From contig CAYMCV010000053.1 of assembly GCA_964389005.1 (NCBI GenBank), positions 1-16,517 on the forward strand: 16,517 bases of DNA, in the 5' to 3' direction. The position numbers were made by a program, and so were the translations under genes. A model generated the notes under the pieces. It ran no database searches. It was given only the letters and a program-made list of their open reading frames with translations, and was not told where the DNA came from. Positions 6,341 through 14,030 of this stretch are shown in pieces. Source of the DNA: CAYMCV01 sp964389005. Lineage in GTDB: Bacteria; Bacillota; Clostridia; Lachnospirales; Lachnospiraceae. The first letter of the stretch is position 1. Each line of letters begins with the position of its first letter.

Positions 6341-7285
6341 ATGAAGTGGAGTGAATTGATAGGAACAAAATATCCGATTATTCAAGGCGGAATGGCAAAT
6401 ATTGCAACCGGGGAGTTCGCGGCGGCGGTTTCCGAAGCCGGCGGTTTGGGACTGATTGCAACCGGCGGAATGACGCCGGAGGATGTCAGAAGACATATTC
6501 GTAAATGTCGGGAACTGACCAAGAAACCGTTTGGCGTCAATATCATGTTGATGCATCCGCAGACCGGCGAAATCGCAGACATTGTGACAGAAGAAAAGGT
6601 GCCTGTGGTTACGACGGGTGCAGGAAATCCTGCAAAATATGTACCGCAGTTCAAGGAGGCCGGAATTAAGGTATTTCCGGTGGTTCCAAGCGTCGCATTG
6701 GCGAAACGAATGGAGGAAGCCGGTGCGGATGCCGTGATTGCGGAGGGAACGGAGAGCGGCGGACATGTCGGTGAATTGACGACAATGGCATTGGTACCGC
6801 AGGTTGCGGCGGCAGTATCAATTCCCGTGATTGCTGCGGGCGGTATTGCATCCGGAGCACAGATGCTTGCGGCAATGGCGCTCGGCGCAATCGGTGTACA
6901 AGTCGGAACCTGTCTGTTGGTATCCGAGGAATGTCCGATTCATGAAAACTATAAAAATGCAATTATCAAAGCAAGCGATATTGACACAATTGTCACAGGT
7001 CGTATTGCCGGAGTTCCGGTCAGAATCCTAAAAAACAGAATGGCCAGAGAATATGTCAAACAGGAGAAAAAGGGTGCAACAAAAGAGGAGTTGGAACACT
7101 ATACATTGGGTTCGTTGCGCAAAGCGGTTTTTGACGGCGATACGCAGGACGGCTCTCTGATGGCGGGTCAGGTGGCAGGAATGTTGCATGAAATTCGACC
7201 GGTCGGAGTCATTATGGAAGAGATGTATCGGGAATGTTATAGAAAAGCGGCATTGATGCAGAATCTGGTTGAGGTTTCAAAATGA
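6341..7285 (+). CDS. fabK: Enoyl-ACP reductase II (FabK), FMN-dependent
   Basis: FabK reduces the enoyl-ACP double bond in the last step of each elongation cycle, using FMN and NAD(P)H. It is unrelated to FabI and resistant to triclosan in known cases. The TIM-barrel start YPIIQGGMANIATG, the AGGLGLIATGG loop, the FMN phosphate region IAAGGIASGAQM and ALGAIGVQVGT are all present. The catalytic His142 lies in EGTESGGHVGE. ATG 6341 is chosen (314 residues) because AGAGGA at 6331-6336 precedes it correctly; the in-frame upstream codon at 6317 has no such site. The last four bases overlap fabD (ATGA). No FabI or FabL is seen in the window. Confidence 0.95.
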   Translation: MKWSELIGTKYPIIQGGMANIATGEFAAAVSEAGGLGLIATGGMTPEDVRRHIRKCRELTKKPFGVNIMLMHPQTGEIADIVTEEKVPVVTTGAGNPAKYVPQFKEAGIKVFPVVPSVALAKRMEEAGADAVIAEGTESGGHVGELTTMALVPQVAAAVSIPVIAAGGIASGAQMLAAMALGAIGVQVGTCLLVSEECPIHENYKNAIIKASDIDTIVTGRIAGVPVRILKNRMAREYVKQEKKGATKEELEHYTLGSLRKAVFDGDTQDGSLMAGQVAGMLHEIRPVGVIMEEMYRECYRKAALMQNLVEVSK

Positions 7286-8223
7286 TGGGAGGAAGAAAAA
7301 CAGCATTTGTTTATGCCGGTCAGGGGAGCCAAAAAACCGGTATGGGACATGATTTATATGAAGCAGAACCGGTGTTTCGCGAGACTCTGAACAGTGTGGA
7401 TCCAAGCGGTGAAATTAGGAAATTGATGTTTGCGGGGACGCAGGAAGCATTATCACAAACAGAGAATACACAAAAATGCATGGTTGCCTTTGCGGTGGCG
7501 ATGACGGCATTGTTGCGCACAAATGGGATTGAACCGATGATGGTTGCGGGATTGAGCCTCGGAGAATATTCGGCTTTGAATGCAGCAGGGGTTTTTACCC
7601 CGAAAGAAGCCGTGGAACTGGCGGCTTTTCGTGGTAAAAAAATGGCGGAAGCGGCCGGAAATCATCCCGGGAAAATGACGGCGGTACTTGGATTACAGAG
7701 GGAGTCGTTGCAGGAAATTGTGAATCATGCCCAAAAATACGGTGCAATTACCGTAGCAAACTATAATTGCCCCGGTCAAATGGTAATCAGCGGTGCTATA
7801 GACGCAGTGAACAGGGCGGCTGATGCAGCTTTGCAGGCAGGGGCAAAAAGATGTATTCCGTTGGCAGTCAGCGGTGCATTTCACTCGCCGTTGATGACAT
7901 CGGCAGCAGATGCACTGCGGGAGCGCTTTTTAGATACTTCGTTTCCCAAAATGCAGGTTCCGGTCATTTTTAACTGTACGGCGAAGCCGCTTTCGGAGGG
8001 CGAGACGATACCGGAACTTTTGGAACAGCAGGTAAAAAGCAGCATTTACTTTGAGGACACCATTCGATATATGGAAAACTGCGGAATCGATACGGTCATT
8101 GAAATCGGACCCGGAAAGGTTCTGAGCGGTTTTATAAAGAAAACCGCGCCGGGAATGACGGCGTATGCGGTTGAATCGGAAGATGGTTTCAGGGAGTTGA
8201 TGGGAGGATGGAGAGAATGTTAA
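7282..8223 (+). CDS. fabD: Malonyl-CoA:ACP transacylase (FabD)
   Basis: FabD loads malonate from CoA onto ACP, supplying the extender unit for FabH and FabF. The N-terminal FVYAGQGSQKTGMG oxyanion region, the nucleophile Ser92 in GLSLGEYSA (Leu in place of the commoner His of GHSLG), Arg117 that holds the malonyl carboxylate, and His201 in SGAFHSPLM are all seen. It also has the GQMVISG strand and EIGPGKVLSGF near the end. Length 313 is normal. ATG 7282 overlaps the fabK stop by four bases; ATG 7285, one codon later, is equally possible. The end overlaps fabG by 7 bases. Confidence 0.95.
   Translation: MMGGRKTAFVYAGQGSQKTGMGHDLYEAEPVFRETLNSVDPSGEIRKLMFAGTQEALSQTENTQKCMVAFAVAMTALLRTNGIEPMMVAGLSLGEYSALNAAGVFTPKEAVELAAFRGKKMAEAAGNHPGKMTAVLGLQRESLQEIVNHAQKYGAITVANYNCPGQMVISGAIDAVNRAADAALQAGAKRCIPLAVSGAFHSPLMTSAADALRERFLDTSFPKMQVPVIFNCTAKPLSEGETIPELLEQQVKSSIYFEDTIRYMENCGIDTVIEIGPGKVLSGFIKKTAPGMTAYAVESEDGFRELMGGWREC
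8202..8208 (+). promoter_or_regulatory. Ribosome binding site fixing the fabG start
   Basis: GGGAGGA is 8 bases before ATG 8217. The in-frame ATG at 8208 overlaps this site and would have no spacer, so 8217 is preferred. Confidence 0.7.
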
Positions 8224-8954
8224 AAGGAAGAGTCGCAGCGGTGACCGGCGGGAGCCGCGGAATCGGTAGGGCGATATGTTTGATGCTTGCGTCAAGAGGC
8301 GCGGATATTGTGGTCAATTATGCCGGAAATGAAGCGGCTGCACAAGCGGTGGTTAAGGAATGTGAGGCATTGGGAAGTCGTGCGATTGCGGTTCGTGCGG
8401 ATGTTTCGGACTTTGCAGCATGCGAACGGTTAATCAAAACCGTGGTCGAAGAATTCGGCAGAATCGATATTCTGGTCAACAATGCGGGGGTCACGAAAGA
8501 TAACCTGATGATGCGTATGAGCGAAGCGGAATTTGACCAAGTCATCAATACCAATTTGAAAGGGACGTTTGCATGTATTAAGTATGCAAGTCGCGTCATG
8601 ATGAAACAAAGGTACGGAAGAATCATTAATATTAGCAGTATTGTGGGCGTGGTCGGCAATGCAGGTCAGGCAAATTATGCAGCAAGCAAGGCCGGTATTA
8701 TCGGATTGACCAAATCCGCCGCCAAAGAGTTGGCATCGAGAAATATCACGGTAAATGCGGTTGCACCGGGATTTATCGAAACAGATATGACAGCGGTTTT
8801 GTCAGATAAAATCGTCGAGAGCCTCAAAGCAAATATTGCGGTCGGCAGGCTTGGCAGTGCTGATGACGTTGCCAATGCGGTTCTGTTCTTTTCATTGGAA
8901 CAAAGCGGGTATGTAACCGGACAGGTGCTCGGCGTAGATGGCATGATGGGATAA
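8217..8954 (+). CDS. fabG: 3-oxoacyl-ACP reductase (FabG)
   Basis: FabG is the NADPH-dependent short-chain dehydrogenase that reduces 3-oxoacyl-ACP to 3-hydroxyacyl-ACP. The cofactor loop TGGSRGIGRAI is at residues 10-20, NNAG at 88-91, and the catalytic residues are Ser141 (NISSIVG), Tyr154 and Lys158 (YAASKAG). The C-terminal VAPGFIETDMT and SGYVTGQVLGVDGMMG are typical. Starting at 8217 gives 245 residues, the usual FabG length. It overlaps fabD by 7 bases, and its stop codon sits inside the ribosome site of fabF. Confidence 0.95.
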   Translation: MLKGRVAAVTGGSRGIGRAICLMLASRGADIVVNYAGNEAAAQAVVKECEALGSRAIAVRADVSDFAACERLIKTVVEEFGRIDILVNNAGVTKDNLMMRMSEAEFDQVINTNLKGTFACIKYASRVMMKQRYGRIINISSIVGVVGNAGQANYAASKAGIIGLTKSAAKELASRNITVNAVAPGFIETDMTAVLSDKIVESLKANIAVGRLGSADDVANAVLFFSLEQSGYVTGQVLGVDGMMG

Positions 8955-8965
8955 GGAGGACGAAA

Positions 8966-10204
8966 ATGAAACGTAGAGTCGTGGTAACCGGTATGGGAGC
9001 AATTACGCCTATCGGAAATAATGTATTACAGATGTGGCAGTCAATTCAGGAAGGTGCATGCGGAATTGCGCCGATTACGAGATATGACACTTCGAATCAG
9101 CGTGTAAAACTTGCCGGTGAAGTGAAGAACTATGTGGCTGAGGATTATATTGATAAAAAGGCTGCGCACAGAATGGACCGTTTTACGCAGTTTGCGCTAA
9201 TTGCGGCAAGAGAGGCCGTTTCCATGAGCGGTTTGGATATGAGTCGGGAGGACAGTGAGAGAATCGGGGTTATTATCTCATCCGGAATCGGTGGACTCAA
9301 TGTGATTGAAGCGGAGCACAGTAAGGGAATGCAGAAAGGTTTTGACAGGGTATCGCCATTGTTTATTCCGATGGTCATTACGAATATGGCTGCCGGAACC
9401 GTTGCAATCGAGTTTGGAATCAAAGGGTACTCTACATGTGTAGTAACGGCATGTGCAGGAGGGACCAATGCAGTCGGAGACGCGTTTCGCCAGATTCGAG
9501 ACGGCTATACGGATGTCATGCTGTGCGGCGGTACGGAGAGTTGTGTTACACCGCTCGGAATCGGCGGATTTACTTCCATGCGCGCATTGAATGAAACGAC
9601 GGACGCAAACCGAGCATCCATTCCGTTCGACAAAGAACGAAACGGATTTGTTTTGGGGGAAGGTGCCGGAATTCTGGTTCTGGAAGAATATGAACATGCA
9701 ATCAAAAGAAATGCGAAGATCCTTGGAGAAATTGCAGGTTACGGTGCGACATGCGACAGTTATCATATGACGGCTCCGACACCGGATGGCAGTGGCGCCG
9801 CAAATTGTATGAGAATGGCAATTCGGGATGCGAGAATCACACCGGAGGATATCGGATACGTCAATGCACATGGGACATCGACGGCGATGAATGATAAGTG
9901 CGAGGCCATGGCAATTCATAATGTGTTCAAAGAGCGGGCGCTTCAACTTCCGGTCAGCTCCACGAAATCCATGACAGGTCACCTTCTGGGGGCGGCAGGT
10001 GCAGTGGAATCAATCATTTGCCTGATGGCATTGAAGGACGGATTTTTACCTGCAACGATTCATTATGAGGTGCCGGATGAAGAATGTAAACTGGATGTCG
10101 TACCGAATGTCGGAAGAAAAGTACAAACAACATATGCAATGTCAAACTCGCTTGGATTCGGTGGGCATAATGCCACATTGATTTTTAAAGCGTTTTCCGA
10201 GTGA
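8966..10204 (+). CDS. fabF: 3-oxoacyl-ACP synthase II (FabF)
   Basis: FabF elongates acyl-ACP by condensation with malonyl-ACP. The Cys-His-His triad is Cys163 (VTACAGGTNAVGDAF), His302 (NAHGTSTAMND) and His339 (KSMTGHLLGAAGA). The active-site segment reads ACAGG where ACASG is commoner. The N-terminal RRVVVTGMGAITPIG and the glycine-rich end NSLGFGGHNATLIF are standard, and 412 residues is the usual length. AAGGAGG at 8953-8959 precedes the ATG. With no FabB in the window it is probably the only elongating enzyme of this operon. Confidence 0.96.
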   Translation: MKRRVVVTGMGAITPIGNNVLQMWQSIQEGACGIAPITRYDTSNQRVKLAGEVKNYVAEDYIDKKAAHRMDRFTQFALIAAREAVSMSGLDMSREDSERIGVIISSGIGGLNVIEAEHSKGMQKGFDRVSPLFIPMVITNMAAGTVAIEFGIKGYSTCVVTACAGGTNAVGDAFRQIRDGYTDVMLCGGTESCVTPLGIGGFTSMRALNETTDANRASIPFDKERNGFVLGEGAGILVLEEYEHAIKRNAKILGEIAGYGATCDSYHMTAPTPDGSGAANCMRMAIRDARITPEDIGYVNAHGTSTAMNDKCEAMAIHNVFKERALQLPVSSTKSMTGHLLGAAGAVESIICLMALKDGFLPATIHYEVPDEECKLDVVPNVGRKVQTTYAMSNSLGFGGHNATLIFKAFSE

Positions 10205-10221
10205 TTTTTAGCAAATGCAAT
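10199..10221 (+). repeat. Copy 1 of a 23-base near-identical intergenic repeat
   Basis: This stretch matches 12800-12822 at 21 of 23 positions, sharing GAGTGATTTTTAGC at the left end and GCAAT at the right. It begins at the last codon of fabF and runs into the 47-base fabF-fabZ gap. Its meaning is unknown. Confidence 0.5.
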
Positions 10222-10251
10222 TGGTTCAGGTAGGGATAGAAGGGAGATAAA

Positions 10252-10689
10252 ATGCAACTTAATTCAGATCAGATACAGGAAATCATTCCGCACAGATATC
10301 CGTTTCTATTGATTGACCGCGTTGATGAAATCGAGCCGGGGGTCAGCGCAAAAGGCATCAAGTGTGTAACGGCGAACGAAAACTTTTTCTGCGGTCATTT
10401 TCCCAAGAAGCATATTATGCCGGGAGTGTTGATATTGGAGGCGTTGGCGCAACTTGGCGCGGTGGCGATTCTGTCGGAACCGGAAAACAAGGGGAAACTG
10501 GCGGTTTTTGGCGGAGTTGACAAGTGTAGATTCAAAGCACAGGTCGTGCCGGGGGATGTACTGGAATTGGAAAGTACGGTGACACGTCGCCGTGGCCCGC
10601 TCGGCTTTGCAAGCGTGCATGCAAGTGTCGGAGGAAAGACGGCGGTCAGAGCCGAGATTAGTTTTGCCATAGTGGAAAACAAGGAATAA
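10252..10689 (+). CDS. fabZ: 3-hydroxyacyl-ACP dehydratase (FabZ)
   Basis: FabZ removes water from 3-hydroxyacyl-ACP to give the enoyl-ACP used by FabK. The hot-dog fold is clear: IIPHRYPFLLIDRV at 11-24, the catalytic His49 in CGHFPKKHIMPGVL, and Glu63 in ILEALAQLGA on the central helix. Length 145 is normal. AAGGGAG at 10240-10246 is the ribosome site. A 47-base gap separates it from fabF, the largest within the operon. No FabA, FabM or FabN is seen, so the source of unsaturated chains is not explained here. Confidence 0.96.
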   Translation: MQLNSDQIQEIIPHRYPFLLIDRVDEIEPGVSAKGIKCVTANENFFCGHFPKKHIMPGVLILEALAQLGAVAILSEPENKGKLAVFGGVDKCRFKAQVVPGDVLELESTVTRRRGPLGFASVHASVGGKTAVRAEISFAIVENKE

Positions 10690-10742
10690 TTTGCCTTACG
10701 TGAACATAAGCGGAAAAGTCGTCTGTAGGCTAAATTGCAATC

Positions 10743-10771
10743 TTGACGTAAGTTTCATGTGCGTTTATACT
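10743..10771 (+). promoter_or_regulatory. Strong housekeeping-type promoter for the MarR gene
   Basis: TTGACG at 10743-10748 and TATACT at 10766-10771 are spaced by 17 bases, each box one base from consensus. No terminator is seen between fabZ and this point, so the MarR gene may be read both from here and from the fab operon. Confidence 0.8.
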
Positions 10772-10814
10772 GGAAAAAGTAAGTAATCAAAGCACGAAAG
10801 AGAGGAACGGGAGG

Positions 10815-11261
10815 ATGCTGGACAGAGCCTTTTCAGAGGTATACACGAAGTTCAAATTAGAGTTTTACAAGAAAGTATTTCAGAAATTTCATGAGAGAGA
10901 GGCCAGTCTTTCCGTTGTAGAAACTTTTTCCGTTGAGATTATCTTTGCGCTGAACAGACCGACAGTTAAGGAATTCGCTGAATTTACGCAGATTTCCGCG
11001 CCCAATGCTGCTTATAAAGTAAACAGTCTGATTCGGAAAGGTTATATTCGCAAGGTACAATCGCAGGAGGACAAGCGCGAATATCATCTGGAAGTTACGG
11101 ATCGTTTCATGGAATACTACAATTTAAGTAATGAATATGTTAAGACGGTAATGGAGCGTGTAAAGGAACGAATACCGGAAGAGGACGCGCAGAAATTTGC
11201 GGAGATTTTGGAGACGATGTCGCGTGAATTGATGCCGGAGTTGGAGTTGGAGAGAAATTAG
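10815..11261 (+). CDS. MarR-family transcriptional regulator, probably FabT-like
   Basis: This 148-residue protein has a MarR layout: N-terminal helices, a winged helix-turn-helix at about residues 50-93 (PTVKEFAEFTQISAPNAAYKVN as the recognition region, then the wing VQSQEDKREYHLEVT), and a C-terminal dimer helix (YVKTVMERVKERI...). The DKR in the wing is typical. It immediately follows the fab operon, and in streptococci FabT, also a MarR protein, lies in the fab cluster and represses it with acyl-ACP as co-repressor. Role as fab regulator is therefore inferred from context; I cannot show orthology. GAGAGG at 10800-10805 is a better-spaced ribosome site than the GGGAGG touching the ATG. It may be cotranscribed with the acyltransferase below. 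Confidence 0.8.
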   Translation: MLDRAFSEVYTKFKLEFYKKVFQKFHEREASLSVVETFSVEIIFALNRPTVKEFAEFTQISAPNAAYKVNSLIRKGYIRKVQSQEDKREYHLEVTDRFMEYYNLSNEYVKTVMERVKERIPEEDAQKFAEILETMSRELMPELELERN

Positions 11262-11291
11262 GTCTGACGATTGACTCAGTAATTCGGAGGT

Positions 11292-11296
11292 GGAGG
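11292..11296 (+). promoter_or_regulatory. Ribosome binding site fixing the MBOAT gene start
   Basis: GGAGG lies 5 bases before ATG 11302. It argues against the in-frame GTG at 11290. Confidence 0.65.
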
Positions 11297-11301
11297 ATAC
11301 A

Positions 11302-12792
11302 ATGCTTTTTAATTCCTTAAGTTTCTTGGTTTTCTTTCCTATTGTTGTGCTTATCTTTTTTGTTATGCCAAAGAAAGCACGTTATATATGGCTTTTGGTG
11401 ACCAGTTATTTCTTTTATATGTGCTGGAATCCGACATATGTATTGCTGTTGATTCTTTCCACCGTCGCGACTTATGCAGCGGGGTTACTGATCGGGAAAT
11501 GGCGTGACAATACCAAATACAAGAAAATTGTAGTTGCAGTCTGCTTGCTGCTGAATTTTGGGATTTTGTTTCTATTCAAATATTTTGACTTTTTTCAGGA
11601 TACCATGCAGGATATCTTTGGAAAAGTGCATCTTTCGTGGCCGGAGGCGCCGTGGAATTTTATCTTGCCGGTCGGCATTTCTTTTTACATATTTCAAGCG
11701 GTCGGGTATACCATCGATGTCTACCGCAATACCATAGAACCTGAGAAAAATCCGTTTCGTTATGCATTGTTTGTGTCCTTTTTTCCGCAACTTGTTGCCG
11801 GACCGATTGAGCGAAGCAAGAATTTGCTCTCGCAGATGCAGAACATCGAGACAATGAAACTTTGGAATTTCGAGCGTATGCAAAGCGGTGCGCTTGTAAT
11901 GCTCTACGGCTTTTTTCTAAAAATGGTAATTGCGGATCGAGCGATGATTGCGGTTAATACAGTATTCGATGTGGGTGGCTATTCCTCCTATGAGGGCTTG
12001 ACCGTCTGTCTCGGAATTGCATTGTTCTCGTTGCAGATTTACTGCGATTTTGCAGGCTATTCATATATTGCCATCGGGGCGGCACGAGTCATGGGCTTTT
12101 CGCTGATGGACAATTTCCATACGCCTTATCTGGCAAATTCCGTTAAGGATTTTTGGGATAGATGGCACATTTCTCTCTCGACATGGTTTCGGGATTATCT
12201 GTATTTCCCGTTGGGCGGAAGCCGAAAAGGGAAGGTTCGAAAGTATATCAACATTATGGTGATTTTTATCGTCAGCGGACTTTGGCATGGTGCCGCGTGG
12301 CACTTTGTGGTGTGGGGACTGTTGCATGGCGTGGCTCGCGTTCTGGAGGAATTGACGTCTTCCCTACGCGAAAAGTGTTGTAAATTTCTCAAAATCCGAA
12401 CCAATGTTACGTCGTTTCGACTTGGGAAAATACTGCTGACATTTACATTTGTCTCACTGGCGTGGACTTATTTCAGAGCGGAAAGCGTGCATCAGGCGAC
12501 GGCGATGATTCGGCAGATTTTTGTACGTTGGAATCCTTGGGTATTGTTTGACGGCTCGTTCATGAATCTTGGGCTGGATGCGAAGGACTATAATGTGCTG
12601 ATAGTCGCACTGTTGATACTTTTTACCGTGGAATGCTTCCAATATAAAAAGGTGAAGATTGCGGAGTTTTTTGCGCAGCAGAATCTGCTGTTTCGTGCGT
12701 TGTTCTTTTATCTTGCAATTATTTTGCTTGCGGTATTTGGCGTGTACGGCGCAGGTTACGATGCGGCGCAGTTTATCTATTTTAGGTTCTGA
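11302..12792 (+). CDS. MBOAT-family membrane O-acyltransferase (AlgI/DltB/PatA-like)
   Basis: This polytopic membrane protein (496 residues) should pass acyl, often acetyl, groups across the membrane to a surface polymer. Many hydrophobic helices are visible from residue 8 on. Family motifs are FFPQLVAGPIERS (160-172), LQIYCDFAGYSYIAIGAARVMG (244-265), FWDRWHISLSTWFRDYLYFPLGG (284-306), and the catalytic His329 in SGLWHGAAWHFVVWGLLHG. It is paired with an SGNH-type protein downstream, as in AlgI/AlgJ, PatA/PatB or DltB/DltD systems. No dltA or dltC is present, so D-alanylation is unlikely, and the acceptor polymer is unknown. Only 40 bases separate it from the MarR gene and no terminator is seen there. 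Confidence 0.9.
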   Translation: MLFNSLSFLVFFPIVVLIFFVMPKKARYIWLLVTSYFFYMCWNPTYVLLLILSTVATYAAGLLIGKWRDNTKYKKIVVAVCLLLNFGILFLFKYFDFFQDTMQDIFGKVHLSWPEAPWNFILPVGISFYIFQAVGYTIDVYRNTIEPEKNPFRYALFVSFFPQLVAGPIERSKNLLSQMQNIETMKLWNFERMQSGALVMLYGFFLKMVIADRAMIAVNTVFDVGGYSSYEGLTVCLGIALFSLQIYCDFAGYSYIAIGAARVMGFSLMDNFHTPYLANSVKDFWDRWHISLSTWFRDYLYFPLGGSRKGKVRKYINIMVIFIVSGLWHGAAWHFVVWGLLHGVARVLEELTSSLREKCCKFLKIRTNVTSFRLGKILLTFTFVSLAWTYFRAESVHQATAMIRQIFVRWNPWVLFDGSFMNLGLDAKDYNVLIVALLILFTVECFQYKKVKIAEFFAQQNLLFRALFFYLAIILLAVFGVYGAGYDAAQFIYFRF

Positions 12793-12799
12793 TGATACG

Positions 12800-12822
12800 G
12801 AGTGATTTTTAGCTAAAGCAAT
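12800..12822 (+). repeat. Copy 2 of the 23-base repeat, containing a 10-bp palindrome
   Basis: It matches 10199-10221 at 21 of 23 positions. TTTAGCTAAA at 12808-12817 is a perfect palindrome and resembles the TTTTAGTTAAAA core of the candidate operator at 1430-1441. It lies in the 48-base gap between the MBOAT and SGNH genes. Confidence 0.45.
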
Positions 12823-12840
12823 ATCTAAAAGGAAAGGAGT

Positions 12841-13803
12841 ATGCAGGACAGGATGAAAATAGGGAAAATTACGAAAAATATCATATTGTCGATACTCTTT
12901 GTCGGGCTGCTCGCAATTTCCATGATGCGGATTTTTTATGTGATGCGTGAGAAGGAAAATACGAACATTTGGGATAATTTCAATCAATTGGAAGAAGACA
13001 GCGTGGATTTGGTTTTTATCGGGACGAGTCATCAGTTCTGCACGATTGACCCGGATTTGCTGTATGAGGAGTACGGGATTGAATCTTTTATGCTGGCGAC
13101 GTCTGCGCAGACGGTGCCGATGTCGTATTATGCGGCGAAGCAGGCAATTGAGGATCAACATCCGGAATGCATTGTTATGGAAGTGCTGTATTGCGGGAAT
13201 GATTTTCGGACGGTGACGCCGGAAATGTCGCATACGTTTTTTGACGGAATGCCGCTTGGCGAAGTAAAAAAAGAAGCTATTGATGACTTGATTCCCAAGG
13301 AGGAGCAAATATATTTTTATCTGAATTTCGGAAGATATCATTCAAGATGGAAGGAACTTTCGGAGACGGATTTTCAGTCCAATTTGACGGCACCGCGCGG
13401 CGGATATCATTCGGAAGTTGTGTCGTATAACTGGCAGATTCCGGTGATTTCGCGTGAGGAGACCGAGCCGATTCCGGATGAAATGTTGAAATATATGGAT
13501 AAACTGATTGCGTTATGTAAGGATCAGGATGTAAAGCTCATTTTATATGTGGCACCTTTTAACTCCATGTATGATGAAGATGGGACGCGGGTGGAGTTGT
13601 TTCAAAAGCAGAGAATGTATAATTGGCTGGAGAACTATGTGACACCGCAGGGGATTGAATTTCATAATCTTTTTTATGAATTGGATAAACTCGGGCTTGA
13701 TGGGAACACGGATTACATGGATTCTCAGCATTTGAACTGCTTCGGGCAGGCGAAGGTTACGCGCTATATGGCGGAAAAGGGATATTTTGGAATGGATGAG
13801 TAG
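12841..13803 (+). CDS. Membrane-anchored SGNH/DltD-like protein, partner of the MBOAT acyltransferase
   Basis: The product has 320 residues with one N-terminal membrane helix at about 12-34 (ILSILFVGLLAISMMRIF) and a large outside domain. The domain has an SGNH-type nucleophile loop FIGTSHQFCTIDP with Ser63, and the C-terminal Asp-x-x-His motif in DYMDSQHLN (Asp294, His297). Such proteins accept an acyl group exported by the MBOAT partner and attach it to a surface glycan, or belong to that complex. Pairing with the gene upstream supports this. AAAAGGA at 12827-12833 suits ATG 12841; ATG 12853 would be four residues shorter. No clear terminator follows. The polymer modified is not known. Confidence 0.8.
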   Translation: MQDRMKIGKITKNIILSILFVGLLAISMMRIFYVMREKENTNIWDNFNQLEEDSVDLVFIGTSHQFCTIDPDLLYEEYGIESFMLATSAQTVPMSYYAAKQAIEDQHPECIVMEVLYCGNDFRTVTPEMSHTFFDGMPLGEVKKEAIDDLIPKEEQIYFYLNFGRYHSRWKELSETDFQSNLTAPRGGYHSEVVSYNWQIPVISREETEPIPDEMLKYMDKLIALCKDQDVKLILYVAPFNSMYDEDGTRVELFQKQRMYNWLENYVTPQGIEFHNLFYELDKLGLDGNTDYMDSQHLNCFGQAKVTRYMAEKGYFGMDE

Positions 13804-14030
13804 CGGACGGCGGCGTAATTGGGCATTGTATCTTGTGACGGGTGCAAATTTTGCGAAAATCCGTGAAAAATACATCTTTACAACACTTTCTTGCATAGTT
13901 TACAATTAGTCTCATGTTAATTTCAATGTCATTCATGATGGAGTGTCGTTGTATTTGGAAGGAACGTGGAACGATGGCATACATATGGATAAAAGTAGTT
14001 TAAAATAGCTGATGATAATGGGAGACAAAA
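13804..14030 (+). promoter_or_regulatory. Leader region of guaA with a weak promoter candidate
   Basis: The 227-base gap holds a possible promoter, TTTACA at 13899-13904 and TTCAAT at 13922-13927 with 17-base spacing, leaving a leader of about 100 bases. I looked for the purine riboswitch core that often precedes guaA in Firmicutes and did not find it. GGGAGA at 14020-14025 is the guaA ribosome site. No convincing hairpin terminator for the upstream gene is seen. Confidence 0.4.

Noticed and set aside
8208..8216. ATG at 8208 as the fabG start
   Set aside because: It overlaps its own would-be ribosome site; ATG 8217 has proper spacing and gives the usual FabG N-terminus.
9278..9982. Long minus-strand open frame opposite fabF
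   Set aside because: It is a shadow of a strongly conserved gene, rich in Cys, His and Arg in no domain-like order, and lacks a ribosome site.
12454..13341. Minus-strand open frame of 295 codons opposite the MBOAT and SGNH genes
   Set aside because: Its composition (runs of Arg, His, Gln) is that of an antisense shadow; the plus-strand genes carry family motifs.
11302..13803. A dlt operon (D-alanylation of teichoic acid)
   Set aside because: The MBOAT and SGNH proteins resemble DltB and DltD in type only; DltA and DltC are absent and the single acpP sits far upstream in the fab operon.
13935..14003. Small open frame of 22 codons before guaA, as a leader peptide
   Set aside because: There is no convincing ribosome site and no attenuator-like hairpins around it.
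13804..14030. Purine or other riboswitch before guaA
   Set aside because: The conserved core elements could not be found by eye; only a weak promoter pair is supportable.
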